NCBI GenBank assembly: GCA_963732865.1
Contig: CAVTBC010000001.1
Coordinates: 310,001 to 374,000 of the forward strand
DNA: 64,000 bases
Source of the DNA: JADLGL01 sp963732865
GTDB taxonomy: Bacteria; Pseudomonadota; Alphaproteobacteria; Rhizobiales; Kaistiaceae
Direction of reading: 5' to 3'
The position numbers and the translations under genes are program-made. A model generated the notes under the pieces. The model made no database searches and was not told the DNA's origin. It worked only from the letters and a program-made list of their open reading frames with translations. Shown here piece by piece: positions 8,481-16,956 of the stretch. Position 1 is the first letter of the stretch, and the number at the start of each line of letters is the position of its first letter.

Positions 8481-9293
8481 CTAGAGGCTGTGATCCATCG
8501 TCTGTGACGGGGACTCCTTGCCCGTGCTGCCGATCACCCGCGCAGGAACGCCGGCAACGGTCGTATGCGGCGGAACCGGCTTCAACACAACCGATCCGGC
8601 GCCGACATGGGAACCTTCCCCGATTTCGATGTTGCCGAGGATCTTTGCGCCCGCTCCGATCAGGACGCCGCGCCGGATCTTCGGATGGCGATCGCCGGAC
8701 TCCTTGCCGGTGCCGCCGAGCGTCACGTCCTGCAAGATCGACACGTCGTCTTCAATGACCGCCGTGCCGCCGACCACCAGCGCCGTCGCGTGATCGAGAA
8801 AGACGCCGCGTCCCATCGGCACTGCGGGGTGGATGTCGGCCTGAAACACGAGCGATGCCGTGCTCTGCAGATAGTACGCGAAATCGTGCCGCCCCTGACG
8901 GTAGAGCCAATGCGCCAGCCGATGCGCCTCGATGGCGTGAAAGCCTTTGAAATACAGCAGCGGCTCGATCATCCGGGTGCAGGCCGGATCGCGTTCGAAA
9001 ACGGCCATGATGTCGACGCGGAATATTTCGGCCAATTCAGGTTCGGCAGCCAAAACTTCCGCGAAGGCCTGCCGGATCAGATCGCCCGGCACGTCATGAT
9101 GATCGAGCCGGTTGGCAATACGATGCGCAACAGCGGCCTCAAGCGAATGATGGTTGAGGACGTTGCCATACACGAAACTCGCCAGTTCGGGCTCGGCGAC
9201 AGCGATCGCTTCCGCTTCGGCACGAATTTGCTGCCATACCGGATCGAGGCCGGCGACACCTTCGGTCGCAACTGGACGCATTTGGATCGTCAT
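8481..9293 (-). CDS. cysE: Serine O-acetyltransferase
   Basis: It acetylates L-serine with acetyl-CoA, the committed step of cysteine synthesis. The N-terminal helical SATase domain (DPVWQQIRAEAEAIAVAEPE) is followed by hexapeptide repeats with DIHPAVPMGRGVFLDHATAL, the catalytic His region, and GGTGKESGDRHPKIRRGVLI, the acetyl-CoA loop. The length of 270 residues is normal. The C-terminal tail ends SQTMDHSL, with a terminal Ile replaced, so docking to CysK may be weak. Confidence 0.96.
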   Translation of the reverse strand: MTIQMRPVATEGVAGLDPVWQQIRAEAEAIAVAEPELASFVYGNVLNHHSLEAAVAHRIANRLDHHDVPGDLIRQAFAEVLAAEPELAEIFRVDIMAVFERDPACTRMIEPLLYFKGFHAIEAHRLAHWLYRQGRHDFAYYLQSTASLVFQADIHPAVPMGRGVFLDHATALVVGGTAVIEDDVSILQDVTLGGTGKESGDRHPKIRRGVLIGAGAKILGNIEIGEGSHVGAGSVVLKPVPPHTTVAGVPARVIGSTGKESPSQTMDHSL

Positions 9294-9459
9294 TTCAGGG
9301 TCTCTGGCGTTTCCGCGAGGCGCAATAGCACAAATCGCTTAAAGAACGCGAACCCCCCGCATCTATGAACCGCAGACGGCAAAGTCCAGCTTGGCTGGCA
9401 GTCGGCGGCCTCGGAGTGTTATTGTGCTGCCAGCAAGACAGCGGATTTCCGGGGGAATC

Positions 9460-9708
9460 ATGGCCGAACATGTTGTGCCGCATTTTCAGAATGACAGCGG
9501 CGTCGAGCGCGTCGAGATCGGCGTACGCGAGTTCATGTGCATCGGGGCCAACCCGCCGTTCGACCATCCGCACATCTTCATCGATCTCGGCGATTCCGAC
9601 GAGGCAGTCTGCAGCTATTGCTCGACCGTTTACCGGTACAATCCGAGGCTCGCGCCGACGGAGACGCTGCCGCCCGGCCATTTGGTTGCCGAGGCGTTGG
9701 TTCATTGA
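9460..9708 (+). CDS. CHCC zinc-finger protein (NDUFS6-like)
   Basis: The 82-residue product has the alphaproteobacterial zf-CHCC pattern: EFMCIGANPPFDHPHIFI followed by EAVCSYCSTVYRY, giving Cys-His-Cys-Cys ligands. In mitochondria the homologous NDUFS6 is an accessory subunit of respiratory complex I, and the alphaproteobacterial protein is thought to play the same part. The ATG at 9460 follows GGGGGAA. A flavin monooxygenase gene begins 22 bases downstream. Confidence 0.9.
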   Translation: MAEHVVPHFQNDSGVERVEIGVREFMCIGANPPFDHPHIFIDLGDSDEAVCSYCSTVYRYNPRLAPTETLPPGHLVAEALVH

Positions 9709-9729
9709 ACCGCCGCTGACGAGGAGGCG

Positions 9730-10960
9730 TTGGAACAAACGCCCGCGATCATTATCGCCGGCGGCGGCATTGGCGGGCTGACAGCCGCCCTCGCCTGCGC
9801 TGCCGAAGGTTTTCACGTTCGCGTTCTGGAGCGGTCGACCAATCTGGCGACCGCCGGCGCGGGCATCCAGATCACGCCGAATGCCGGCCGAGTGCTCGCG
9901 GACCTTGGCCTTGAACCGGCGATCGCCGCCGCCGCCGCGGAACCGTTGAGCATCGACATTCATGGCTGGCGCGGCAGGCGCATCGTCCGCTTGCAGCTCG
10001 GGCCGCGCTTTGCCAAACGCTACGGTCTTGCCTATCGGACCATCCACCGCGCCGATCTCCTGCAAGCGCTGGTGGAGGCGGCCGACGCCTGATCCGCGCA
10101 TCGAACTCATATTCGGTTGCGAAGCCGTCGAGTTCGCCTTGCATCCGCATGGCCTGACGGTGATGGCCGAGAATGCCGGCGCTCATTGCGAGTTCGCCGC
10201 CGACGCCTTGATCGGGGCCGACGGCATCGGCTCGTTCGTGCGCTCCGTCATGCCGAATGCGCCCGCGCGGAAGCCGACTGGCCGCTCGGCCTGGCGAGCG
10301 CTGGTCAAGGCGGAGGACGCGCCGGGCTCGCTGGCGCGCGACTGCACCGGGCTGTGGCTCGGACATGGCGCGCATGTCGTGCACTATCCCGTTCGCGGCG
10401 GCGCCGAGTTCAACGTCGTTGTCGTCAGCAATGACCCCCGGGATGGGACGCCTGCCGACTTTGCCGACATCCGCCGGCGGATGCGCCGATGGGCTGCCCC
10501 GGTTCTGGCGTTGATAAATGTCGAGGCGGATTGGCAGCGTTGGCCAATTGCGACGGTGGCGCCGTCGGGCGTGTGGGCCTCCGGACCGGTGGCACTGCTG
10601 GGCGACGCGGCCCATGCCATGGCGCCCTATCTCGCGCAAGGCGGCGCAATGGCGATCGAGGACGCCGCCGTGCTCGCGCGCTGCCTCGCCGACCAGCCGG
10701 GCGACATTCCCGGCGCGCTGGCCCGCTATGCCGCCCTGCGGCGACCGCGCGTTCGGCGAGTTTGGCGCGCCGCGCGCAGTACGGCGGACCTCTATCACAT
10801 GGGCGCGTTGACCGGCGCCCTGCGCAATCTGGTGATGCGCGTCCTTGGCGGCAGCGGCCTCGCCTGGCGCTATTCGTGGATCTATCGCTGGCGACCGCCA
10901 ACAAAGACGCGCCGCCCGGAGGCGGCGCGGCAAGCAGCGAAAGATGACGCCGTCAGTTGA
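9730..10960 (+). CDS. FAD-dependent aromatic-ring monooxygenase, interrupted by a frameshift
   Basis: The product resembles salicylate or 3-hydroxybenzoate hydroxylases, which use FAD and NAD(P)H to hydroxylate aromatic rings. The first part shows the Rossmann loop IIAGGGIGGLTAALACAAEG, and the second shows the FAD motif ALLGDAAHAMAPYLAQGGA. The two parts are in different frames. After codon 121 a TGA at 10090-10092 ends the first frame. Removing the single T at 10090 joins ADA to DPRIELIFGCE and restores one gene of about 409 residues. The start is TTG at 9730 with GAGGAGG upstream. All motifs are kept, so error or a very recent mutation is likely. Confidence 0.85.
10908..10929 (-). terminator. 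Intrinsic terminator of msrA inside the opposing gene
   Basis: CGCGCCGCC at 10908-10916 pairs with GGCGGCGCG at 10921-10929 around a CGGA tetraloop. Read on the minus strand it lies 24 bases after the msrA stop and is followed by TCTTTGTT. It is embedded in the last codons of the convergent monooxygenase gene. Confidence 0.65.
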
Positions 10961-11729
10961 CGAGGTCGGGATTGGTGGTGGCCACCAGCAGCGGAGCGTC
11001 GCGCCAATATTCCGGGAACAGCGCCTGAGTGTGCTCGACCTTGGGCACGTCCCAATAGTTCAGATAGCTCACGTTAGCCCCATGCGGGTCACCGGCGCCG
11101 TTATGGACGAGGTAGTCCTGATGATAGGCCTCGGCCGGATAGAAGGCGTTGAGCGTCGACACGGTGGTCACGATCGGGCCGCTGTAGATTCCGGCTTCGT
11201 CCAGCTGGGCGATGTACGCTTGTGCAACCACCGCCTGTTCCGGTGTCGTGGTGAAGATCTCTGAGCGGTATTGCGTGCCGACGTCGACGCCCTGCCGGTT
11301 GAGCTGGGTCGGGTCCGTCGCGACGGAGAAGAACACACGCAACAATTCACCAAAGGAGATGACCTCCGGGTTGTAGGTGATCTGGACGGATTCAGCGTGG
11401 CCGGTATTACCCGTTCCAACCACCATATAGGTCGCGGTATCCGCCGCTCCGCCCGAATAGCCGGCTATGGCCGACTCGACGCCGTTGATGTGCTGGAACA
11501 CGGCCTGGACACCCCAGAAGCACCCGCCCGCTATGACGACGGTCTCGCGGCTGGAAGTCGATACCGGGTCAAGCGCCGCATGGGGCAGCACCCAATAGTC
11601 GCCGGGGTTTGCGGCACTGGCGCTGCCGCCGATGACGGCAACGCCGATGGCGGCTGCGAGGGCTGCGCCAATGGCGAGAGAGAAACGACTACGCGTTCTC
11701 GTCTCAGTCACTTGTCTCAAAGCATGCAT
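10953..11729 (-). CDS. msrA: Peptide-methionine (S)-S-oxide reductase, exported, single-Cys
   Basis: MsrA repairs oxidised methionine S-sulfoxide. The 258-residue product starts with an N-terminal hydrophobic segment (SLAIGAALAAAIGVAVIGG, then SASAAN) that looks like a cleavable signal, so it should act in the periplasm. The catalytic motif is VIAGGCFWGVQAVF, with GYSGG and NTGHAESVQITYNP following. This Cys is the only one in the whole protein; the usual C-terminal resolving cysteines are absent, so reduction must rely on an external thiol. The ATG at 11729 has GGAG upstream. It overlaps the end of the convergent monooxygenase by 8 bases. Confidence 0.92.
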   Translation of the reverse strand: MHALRQVTETRTRSRFSLAIGAALAAAIGVAVIGGSASAANPGDYWVLPHAALDPVSTSSRETVVIAGGCFWGVQAVFQHINGVESAIAGYSGGAADTATYMVVGTGNTGHAESVQITYNPEVISFGELLRVFFSVATDPTQLNRQGVDVGTQYRSEIFTTTPEQAVVAQAYIAQLDEAGIYSGPIVTTVSTLNAFYPAEAYHQDYLVHNGAGDPHGANVSYLNYWDVPKVEHTQALFPEYWRDAPLLVATTNPDLVN

Positions 11730-11892
11730 TCGTTCCGCTCCTTCAAACGAGTGCCATGGAGGCGGCTTCAAGCCTTTGTGCCTCCGGTGGTTCTAATGTA
11801 GGAAGCGAAACGCGTGAAGGTGAATCACAAGGACGGGAAAGTGCCGCCGTTCATACACTTGGTCGTGAGAAACAAACACCGATCCGTGATCG

Positions 11893-12690
11893 TCAATCGA
11901 TGAGCAGACTATCGTCGTCGATTGCTTTTCCACCTCGGATACGGCGGAATTTCGCGACGAGATCTTCGACGGTAAGCGTCGCCCGCTCCGCTCCACTGAC
12001 GTCGAGCACAACGCGACCCTCATGCAGCATGACGGTCCGTGTGCCGACCGAGAGCGCCTGCCCCATCGAATGCGTCACCATCAATGTCGTCTGCCGATGT
12101 TCGGCGACGATCTTCTGCGTCAGCTCGATGACGAACTCGGCCATACCAGGGTCGAGCGCGGCCGTGTGCTCATCGAGCAGCAAGACGCTGGAATGGGCAA
12201 GCGTCGCCATCAACAGCGAGGCGGCCTGACGCTGTCCGCCGGACAACAGCGCCATCTTGTCCCGCAGACGGTTCTCGAGGCCGAGACCCAGCTCGGCGAC
12301 GCGCTCGCGGAACATGCGGCGGCGGTCCTGCGTCAGCGCATGGCCGAGCCCCCGCTTCTGCCCGCGTGCCGTCGCCAGCGCAAAGTTCTCCTCGATCGAG
12401 AGGTTGCCGCAGCTGCCGGCGAGCGGGTCCTGAAAAACGCGCGCCACCAGTTCGGCGCGGCGCGCCGTCGTCCAGCGCGAAACGTCGCGCTCGTCGATTT
12501 CGATCTTGCCGCGCGTCGGCAGGAAGTCGCCGGCGACGGCGTTGAGCAGCGTCGACTTGCCGGCGCCGTTGGAACCGATGACGGCGACGAATTCGCCGCG
12601 TTCGATCGACAGGTCGATGCCGTTGAGCGCCAGCTTCTCCAGCGGCGTGCCGCGGCCGAAAGTGACGGCAAGGTCGGTCACCCGGATCAT
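11893..12690 (-). CDS. ABC transporter ATP-binding protein (TrpXYZ type)
   Basis: The 265-residue ATPase shows Walker A in VIGSNGAGKSTLLNAV, the signature LLSGGQRQAASLLMA, and Walker B in SVLLLDEHTAALDP with the H-loop at MVTHSM. Walker B reads DEH in place of the usual DEP. It shares a 4-base ATGA overlap with the permease gene and belongs to a three-gene importer (binding protein, permease, ATPase in transcription order) of the TrpX/Y/Z-like group. The substrate is not certain; aromatic amino acids are the known case in streptococci. Confidence 0.93.
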   Translation of the reverse strand: MIRVTDLAVTFGRGTPLEKLALNGIDLSIERGEFVAVIGSNGAGKSTLLNAVAGDFLPTRGKIEIDERDVSRWTTARRAELVARVFQDPLAGSCGNLSIEENFALATARGQKRGLGHALTQDRRRMFRERVAELGLGLENRLRDKMALLSGGQRQAASLLMATLAHSSVLLLDEHTAALDPGMAEFVIELTQKIVAEHRQTTLMVTHSMGQALSVGTRTVMLHEGRVVLDVSGAERATLTVEDLVAKFRRIRGGKAIDDDSLLID

Positions 12691-13577
12691 CCGCGCCACC
12701 CCTTCGCCAGACGCGGCAGGATCAGCGCGGCGGCGACCAGCAACGCGGTGATGAGCTTCAGGTCGGACGCGTCGAAGAGCTTGATCTCCAGCGCTTCCTG
12801 CAGAGCGAGGCGATAGAACAGCGAACCGATGACGCAGCCGATCAAGGCGCCCCAGATGCGGCGCACCGGGAACAGCGTCTCGCCGATGATCAGCGCGGCG
12901 AGGCCGACGACGATCGTGCCGCTGCCGGTGGTGACGTCGCCGAAGCCATTGGTCTGCGCGAACAGCGCGCCGGCAAGCGCCACGAGGCCGTTGGACACGG
13001 CCATGCCGACATAGATGTTGAGGCCGGTGTTGATCCCCTGCGAGCGCGCCATGCGCGGATTGGCGCCGGTCGCCCGCATGCCGAGGCCGAAATTGCTCGA
13101 CAGGAACCACACCAAAGCGAGGCCGACGATGAGGACGATGACTGCCAGGAAGATCGGCCCGACATAGGTCGGGCTGATGCCGAGATTCTCGAAGGGCGTC
13201 AGGATCGTATCCCGGCGCAGCAGCGAGACGTTCGACCGCCCCATCACCCGGATGTTGATGGAGAACAGCGCGATCATCGTCAGGATCGACGCCAAGAGAT
13301 TGAGGATCTTGCCCCAGACATTGAGGAAGGCGGTGGCGAGCCCGGCGCACATGCCGCCGCCGATGGCGATGAGCGTCGCCAGCCACGGATTGACGCCGGC
13401 AACGATCAACGAGGCGACGATAGCGCCGCCCAGCGGAAACGAACCATCGACCGTGAGATCGGGAAAATCGAGGATACGGAAAGACAGGAAGATCGCGATG
13501 CCGACGAGGGCGTAGATGAGCCCGAGTTCGATCGCGCCCCAAAAGGCGATCGGACTAAGGTTCAGGATCTGCGTCAC
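12687..13577 (-). CDS. ABC transporter permease (TrpY-like, BPD_transp_2)
   Basis: The 296-residue product has about eight to nine transmembrane helices of the branched-chain-amino-acid permease type. Typical segments are LGLIYALVGIAIFLSFRILD and DGSFPLGGAIVASLIVAG at the N-terminus, the latter with the family's TVDGSF motif, and GFGDVTTGSGTIVVGLAALI later. The start is a GTG at 13577. It follows the binding-protein gene after 131 bases containing a strong hairpin. Confidence 0.92.
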   Translation of the reverse strand: MTQILNLSPIAFWGAIELGLIYALVGIAIFLSFRILDFPDLTVDGSFPLGGAIVASLIVAGVNPWLATLIAIGGGMCAGLATAFLNVWGKILNLLASILTMIALFSINIRVMGRSNVSLLRRDTILTPFENLGISPTYVGPIFLAVIVLIVGLALVWFLSSNFGLGMRATGANPRMARSQGINTGLNIYVGMAVSNGLVALAGALFAQTNGFGDVTTGSGTIVVGLAALIIGETLFPVRRIWGALIGCVIGSLFYRLALQEALEIKLFDASDLKLITALLVAAALILPRLAKGWRG

Positions 13578-13614
13578 CGCCTGCCCCGCGCTTGACTACA
13601 CGCCTACACAATGA

Positions 13615-13655
13615 GGCCGCTGGATCGGCCGGGGAAGCCCGGAAAATCCAGCGGC
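13615..13655 (-). promoter_or_regulatory. Intercistronic stem-loop between binding protein and permease genes
   Basis: GGCCGCTGGAT at 13615-13625 and ATCCAGCGGCC at 13645-13655 form a perfect 11-bp stem with a 19-base loop. It sits between the binding-protein stop and the permease start on the minus-strand mRNA. No T tract follows, so it more likely stabilises the upstream message and raises binding-protein levels than terminates transcription. A second small stem (GCCTCG/CGAGGC at 13667-13686) lies nearby. Confidence 0.5.
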
Positions 13656-13708
13656 CCATTATTTCCGCCTCGTCATAGGGCGAGGCGCAACGTTTTTTTG
13701 ACGACGGA

Positions 13709-14692
13709 TTACTCCGCCACCACTGTCGTCGCACGGTCGATCACCGCCTGCGGGATGGTTACGCCCATCCGTTCGGCCGCGCCCGGATTGACGAAGAGAT
13801 CGCCGCCGGTGGCGAACTCGACCGGGATATCGCCGGGGTTCTCGCCGTTGAGGACGCGAGCGACAATGGCGCCGGCCTGCATGCCATGGATGTAGTAGTT
13901 GAAGCCAAAGGCGGCCATTGCCCCGTTGGCGACGCTGTCGGTGTCGCCTGTGTAGAGCGGCAGCTTGGCTTCCTCGGCGACGCCGATCACCGCATCAAGG
14001 GCGCTGACGATCGTGTTGTCGGTCGGCACATAGATCGCATCGACATGACCGACCAGCGAGGCAGCTGCGGCCTGCACCTCGGAAGAGTTATTGGCAGTCG
14101 CCTCGACAACGGTCAGGCCCGCCGCTTCGGCGACTTGGTGCAGGAGCGCAACCAACGTAACCGAGTTTGCCTCGGACGGGTTGTAGAGCACACCGATCGT
14201 GTGGATGTCGGGTGTGATCTCGAGCATCAGCTCGACCTGCTTGTCGATCGGCGTCAGGTCGGATGTGCCCGTGACGTTACCTCCCGGGTGGCCAAGGTCG
14301 GTGACGAGGCCAGCGCCAAGCGGATCGGTAACGGCCGCAAAAACGATCGGGATCGTTGATGTGGCGGCTGCGGCCGCTTGAGCCGATGGCGTCGAGATCG
14401 GGACGATGACCGTTGCGCCATTACCGACGAAAGTGTTGGCGATTTGTGCGGCGATGGTCGGATCGCCCTGCGCGGTCTCATAGGTGAAGGTGATCGGGGT
14501 CCCGGTGCAGGTGGTGCCAGCCGGCAGATCCTGAGCGCAGAAGCCGGCGGCAGCGAGCGCGTCGCGAACGCCGTCGCGGGTCGCGTCGAGCGCGGGGTGC
14601 TCCACGATCGCGGTCACGTCAACTGTGATGGTCTGGGCGAAGGCAGGGCCGGCAATCACCGCGCCGACCAACGCAAATGCAAGCTTACGCAT
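13709..14692 (-). CDS. ABC transporter substrate-binding protein (ABC_sub_bind, TrpX-like)
   Basis: The 327-residue product has a signal peptide (MRKLAFALVGAVIAGPAFAQ) and the two-lobed PF04392-type fold. Signatures include ATRDGVRDALAAAGF, IPIVFAAVTDPLGAGLV, GNVTGTSDLTPIDKQVELM and the C-terminal GGDLFVNPGAAERMGVTIP. It captures the ligand in the periplasm for the permease and ATPase encoded downstream. The ATG at 14692 has GGGAG 8 bases upstream. It contains an internal Cys pair (FCAQDL, TTCTGT) that could form a disulfide. Confidence 0.93.
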   Translation of the reverse strand: MRKLAFALVGAVIAGPAFAQTITVDVTAIVEHPALDATRDGVRDALAAAGFCAQDLPAGTTCTGTPITFTYETAQGDPTIAAQIANTFVGNGATVIVPISTPSAQAAAAATSTIPIVFAAVTDPLGAGLVTDLGHPGGNVTGTSDLTPIDKQVELMLEITPDIHTIGVLYNPSEANSVTLVALLHQVAEAAGLTVVEATANNSSEVQAAAASLVGHVDAIYVPTDNTIVSALDAVIGVAEEAKLPLYTGDTDSVANGAMAAFGFNYYIHGMQAGAIVARVLNGENPGDIPVEFATGGDLFVNPGAAERMGVTIPQAVIDRATTVVAE

Positions 14693-14793
14693 GTGTTTTT
14701 CTCCCGTAACGCAGCCCGACTGATGCGGGCGCTTGGGGCGGAGGTCACGATTTTTCGCGGTCCGAGTCAATTGTCAGCGTTTCGCCGGGGACT

Positions 14794-15216
14794 TCAGTCC
14801 TCGATTGCGGGCCTGCCCCGATGGGTCTTCGTCTCGGAACGCCGTGTCTTGGCGGCCAGCCGTTCCCGTTTGGCGGCGAGCGTCGGCCGGGTCGGACGGC
14901 GCGGTTTCGGCGTTTCCGCCGCGCGGCGGATGAGATCGAGGAGCCGCTCCAGCGCGTCGGCGCGGTTGCGTTCGAGGGTGCGGAACCGCTGCGCGTGAAT
15001 AACGATCTCGCCGTCCAGGGTGAGCCGCGATCCCGCCAGCTTCTCCAAGCGCGGCTTCATGCCCTCGGGCAGCGACGGCGAGTGGCGAACGTCGAACCGC
15101 AATTGCACCGCGGTCGAGACTTTGTTGACGTTCTGGCCGCCCGGTCCGGATGAACGGATGAAGCTCTCCGTCAGCTCGGCTTCGTCGATGGCAATGGTGT
15201 TGGTCACGGGAATCAT
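14794..15216 (-). CDS. arfB: Alternative ribosome-rescue factor / peptidyl-tRNA hydrolase ArfB
   Basis: ArfB hydrolyses peptidyl-tRNA on ribosomes stalled at the end of broken mRNAs. The 140-residue product has the class I release-factor GGQ motif in IRSSGPGGQNVNKVSTAVQL, and a basic C-terminal tail (RPTRPTLAAKRERLAAKTRR) of the type that threads into the empty mRNA channel. It lacks codon-recognition domains. The ATG at 15216 is chosen because homologues begin there and GGAG lies upstream; the frame is open further left. Confidence 0.94.
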   Translation of the reverse strand: MIPVTNTIAIDEAELTESFIRSSGPGGQNVNKVSTAVQLRFDVRHSPSLPEGMKPRLEKLAGSRLTLDGEIVIHAQRFRTLERNRADALERLLDLIRRAAETPKPRRPTRPTLAAKRERLAAKTRRSETKTHRGRPAIED

Positions 15217-15297
15217 GGCGATGGGGCTCCGCGCGGGGCGTACCATATTTGTCGTTGGCGGGTCTTGTGTCCGCTGTCGGCCAGTCCTATTTTCGAT

Positions 15298-15311
15298 ATA
15301 TCGTAAGATAT
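15298..15311. promoter_or_regulatory. Candidate PadR operator
   Basis: ATATC-GTAA-GATAT is a perfect 5-bp inverted repeat 14 bases upstream of the padR start and next to its TAGGAG ribosome site (15311-15316). PadR proteins often bind AT-rich palindromes like this and repress themselves. It stands out in GC-rich surroundings. Confidence 0.5.
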
Positions 15312-15324
15312 AGGAGTGTCTCTC

Positions 15325-15972
15325 ATGAACTATCGATATGGATGCGGCCCAAGTGGATTCCACTTCGCCGGCCGCCATGGCCCGAGGGGCGGCCCGTTCG
15401 GCTTTGAGTTTGGCGGCCATGGCGGCCCCGGGGGCGGCGGCTTCCGTTTCGGCAGAATGTTGCGCGATGGTGATCTGCGCCTGATCGCGCTCGCCCTGAT
15501 CGAACAGGAACCGCGCCACGGCTACGACATCATCAAGGCTTTGGAGGAGCGCTCGGGCGGGTTCTACAGCCCCAGCCCTGGCGTCATCTATCCAACGCTG
15601 ACCTTCCTCGAAGAAGCGGGCTACGTGACCGCCAACGCCGAAGGCAACAAGAAGGTCTACACGATCGCCGAGGCCGGAAAGGCGCATCTCGACGAAAACC
15701 GCGAGACCGTGGAGGCGGCGTTGGACCAGATGGAAACACTAGCCGGCAAGCTCCAACGCGCCCGCAAATGGTTCGACTGGGCCGAAGGCGGCGCACATGA
15801 CAGCCCGGACGAAGCCCAGAGCGAAACGATGAAGGAGCTCGATCAGGCGCGTCGGCGCTTGCGGGCGCTGATCGTCGCCGCCACGGAGGGCACCGAGGCC
15901 GACCAGAGGAAGGTCGCCGAAGTCCTCCAACGGGCGGCGGACGAAATCCTCGGCAAGGCCCAGGAGCACTAG
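15325..15972 (+). CDS. PadR-family transcriptional regulator with Gly/His-rich N-terminus
   Basis: The 215-residue product has a winged-helix PadR domain (LRLIALALIEQEPRHGYDII, then SGGFYSPSPGVIYPTLTFLE) and a C-terminal coiled-coil dimerisation helix. In front of it is a 45-residue low-complexity stretch rich in Gly, Phe and His, with one Cys (YGCGPSGFHFAGRHGPRGGP). Such stretches occur in other proteobacterial PadR proteins and may bind metal. The ATG at 15325 follows TAGGAG. No obvious target gene lies next to it, so it may act mainly at a distance. Confidence 0.9.
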   Translation: MNYRYGCGPSGFHFAGRHGPRGGPFGFEFGGHGGPGGGGFRFGRMLRDGDLRLIALALIEQEPRHGYDIIKALEERSGGFYSPSPGVIYPTLTFLEEAGYVTANAEGNKKVYTIAEAGKAHLDENRETVEAALDQMETLAGKLQRARKWFDWAEGGAHDSPDEAQSETMKELDQARRRLRALIVAATEGTEADQRKVAEVLQRAADEILGKAQEH

Positions 15973-15980
15973 TCCCACTC

Positions 15981-16006
15981 CGCCGGCCTCTTCCAAGGGG
16001 CCGGCG
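15981..16006. terminator. Hairpin between convergent genes
   Basis: CGCCGGCC (15981-15988) pairs with GGCCGGCG (15999-16006) nine bases after the padR stop. There is no T tract on either strand, so efficiency is doubtful. Confidence 0.4.
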
Positions 16007-16034
16007 AAGGCTGGCGAAATGGGGGGCCGGCTGT

Positions 16035-16451
16035 TCAGCCGCCGCTTGGCGTCTTGGCCTCGATCGTTTTCGCGGTGGCCTTCTTTTTCAACGCCGCCTG
16101 ATTGAAAGCGATCGCGGCGCGGACGAGCGCCTTCAAGGCGTGGGCGTCGATCTCGTGCCCTTTGGCGGAATTGATCGCCCGCCACTGGCTGCCGCCGAAG
16201 CCGTTGTTGAAGAGCCCGTGGGGGTCATCTAGCTGCGCCCCATGCGAAAAGGTCAGCTTGATCTTCTGCTTGAGGACGGTGGCAACGGCAATAATGCCGT
16301 CGCGTTCCCAGACCGGGCTTCCCATCCATTTCCAGGTCTCGACGATCTGAGAATCAGCAGAGAGAAGCGTCTTCCTCACCTTCGCCAGCATTTCGCCGCG
16401 CCAGTCGGTCAGGCCTTCGATCAGCCGGTCGATTTGCTCGGGTGGGGTCAT
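16035..16451 (-). CDS. DUF1801 domain protein
   Basis: The 138-residue product resembles the small DUF1801/YdhG-like fold: IVETWKWMGSPVWERDGIIA and then KIKLTFSHGAQLDDPHGLFN. A Lys/Ala-rich tail follows. Relatives are related to the frataxin-like iron chaperone Fra of Bacillus, but function in proteobacteria is unknown. It stands last in a row of five minus-strand genes that begins with an ArsR regulator, and it is next to another DUF1801-like gene. Confidence 0.83.
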   Translation of the reverse strand: MTPPEQIDRLIEGLTDWRGEMLAKVRKTLLSADSQIVETWKWMGSPVWERDGIIAVATVLKQKIKLTFSHGAQLDDPHGLFNNGFGGSQWRAINSAKGHEIDAHALKALVRAAIAFNQAALKKKATAKTIEAKTPSGG

Positions 16452-16473
16452 CGTGGTCCTTTGGCAGCGCGCA

Positions 16474-16938
16474 TCAGCCCGCCGCCTGCTTCACCAGCGC
16501 AACGATACGCGCCTCGGCCGCCGGCGTGAGCTTCAACAGCGCGAAGGCCACGGGCCAAATATCGCCGTCATCGAGCCTCGCGCCTTCGTTGAAGCCAAGC
16601 GTCGCGTAGCGCGTCTTGAACTTCTGGGCGCTCTGAAAGAAGCACACGGCCTTCCCGTCCCGCGCGTAGGCCGGCATCCCGTACCAGGTCTGCGGCGACA
16701 GGTTCGGCGCACTCGCCTTGATGAGTGCGTGAATCCGGGTGGCCATCGTCCGGTCGGGTTCGGGCAGTTCGGCGATCTTGGCGAGGACGTCGCCTTCGCC
16801 CCCAGCCTTGCTCTTTTTGGAGCTGCGCCGCTTCTGAGCCTTCAGCTCGGCGGCGCGTTCCTTCATCGCTGCGCGTTCGTCCTCGGTGAAGCCGCCCGAC
16901 GCGGCGTCGCCTTTCGGCGTCTTCGTCCTCTCCGCCAT
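16474..16938 (-). CDS. DUF1801-like protein with charged N-terminal extension
   Basis: The 154-residue product has a Lys/Glu/Ala-rich N-terminus (residues 1-48), then a DUF1801-like core with SPQTWYGMPAYARDGKAVCF and RYATLGFNEGARLDDGDIWP. It is distantly similar to the next gene downstream, from which it is separated by 22 bases. Proteins of this type often sit beside AHSA1/SRPBCC genes, as here. The function is unknown. Confidence 0.8.
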   Translation of the reverse strand: MAERTKTPKGDAASGGFTEDERAAMKERAAELKAQKRRSSKKSKAGGEGDVLAKIAELPEPDRTMATRIHALIKASAPNLSPQTWYGMPAYARDGKAVCFFQSAQKFKTRYATLGFNEGARLDDGDIWPVAFALLKLTPAAEARIVALVKQAAG

Positions 16939-16956
16939 CCTGGTCTCCCTCGGGGC

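Noticed and set aside
9730..10960. FAD monooxygenase as an old pseudogene
   Set aside because: Only one base is out of place. Both FAD motifs and the full length are kept and no other stop occurs, so old decay is unlikely.
13667..13699. Plus-strand intrinsic terminator (GCCTCG/CGAGGC plus a T run)
   Set aside because: The T run is on the plus strand, where there is no gene to terminate. The stem is only 6 bp and is separated from the T run.
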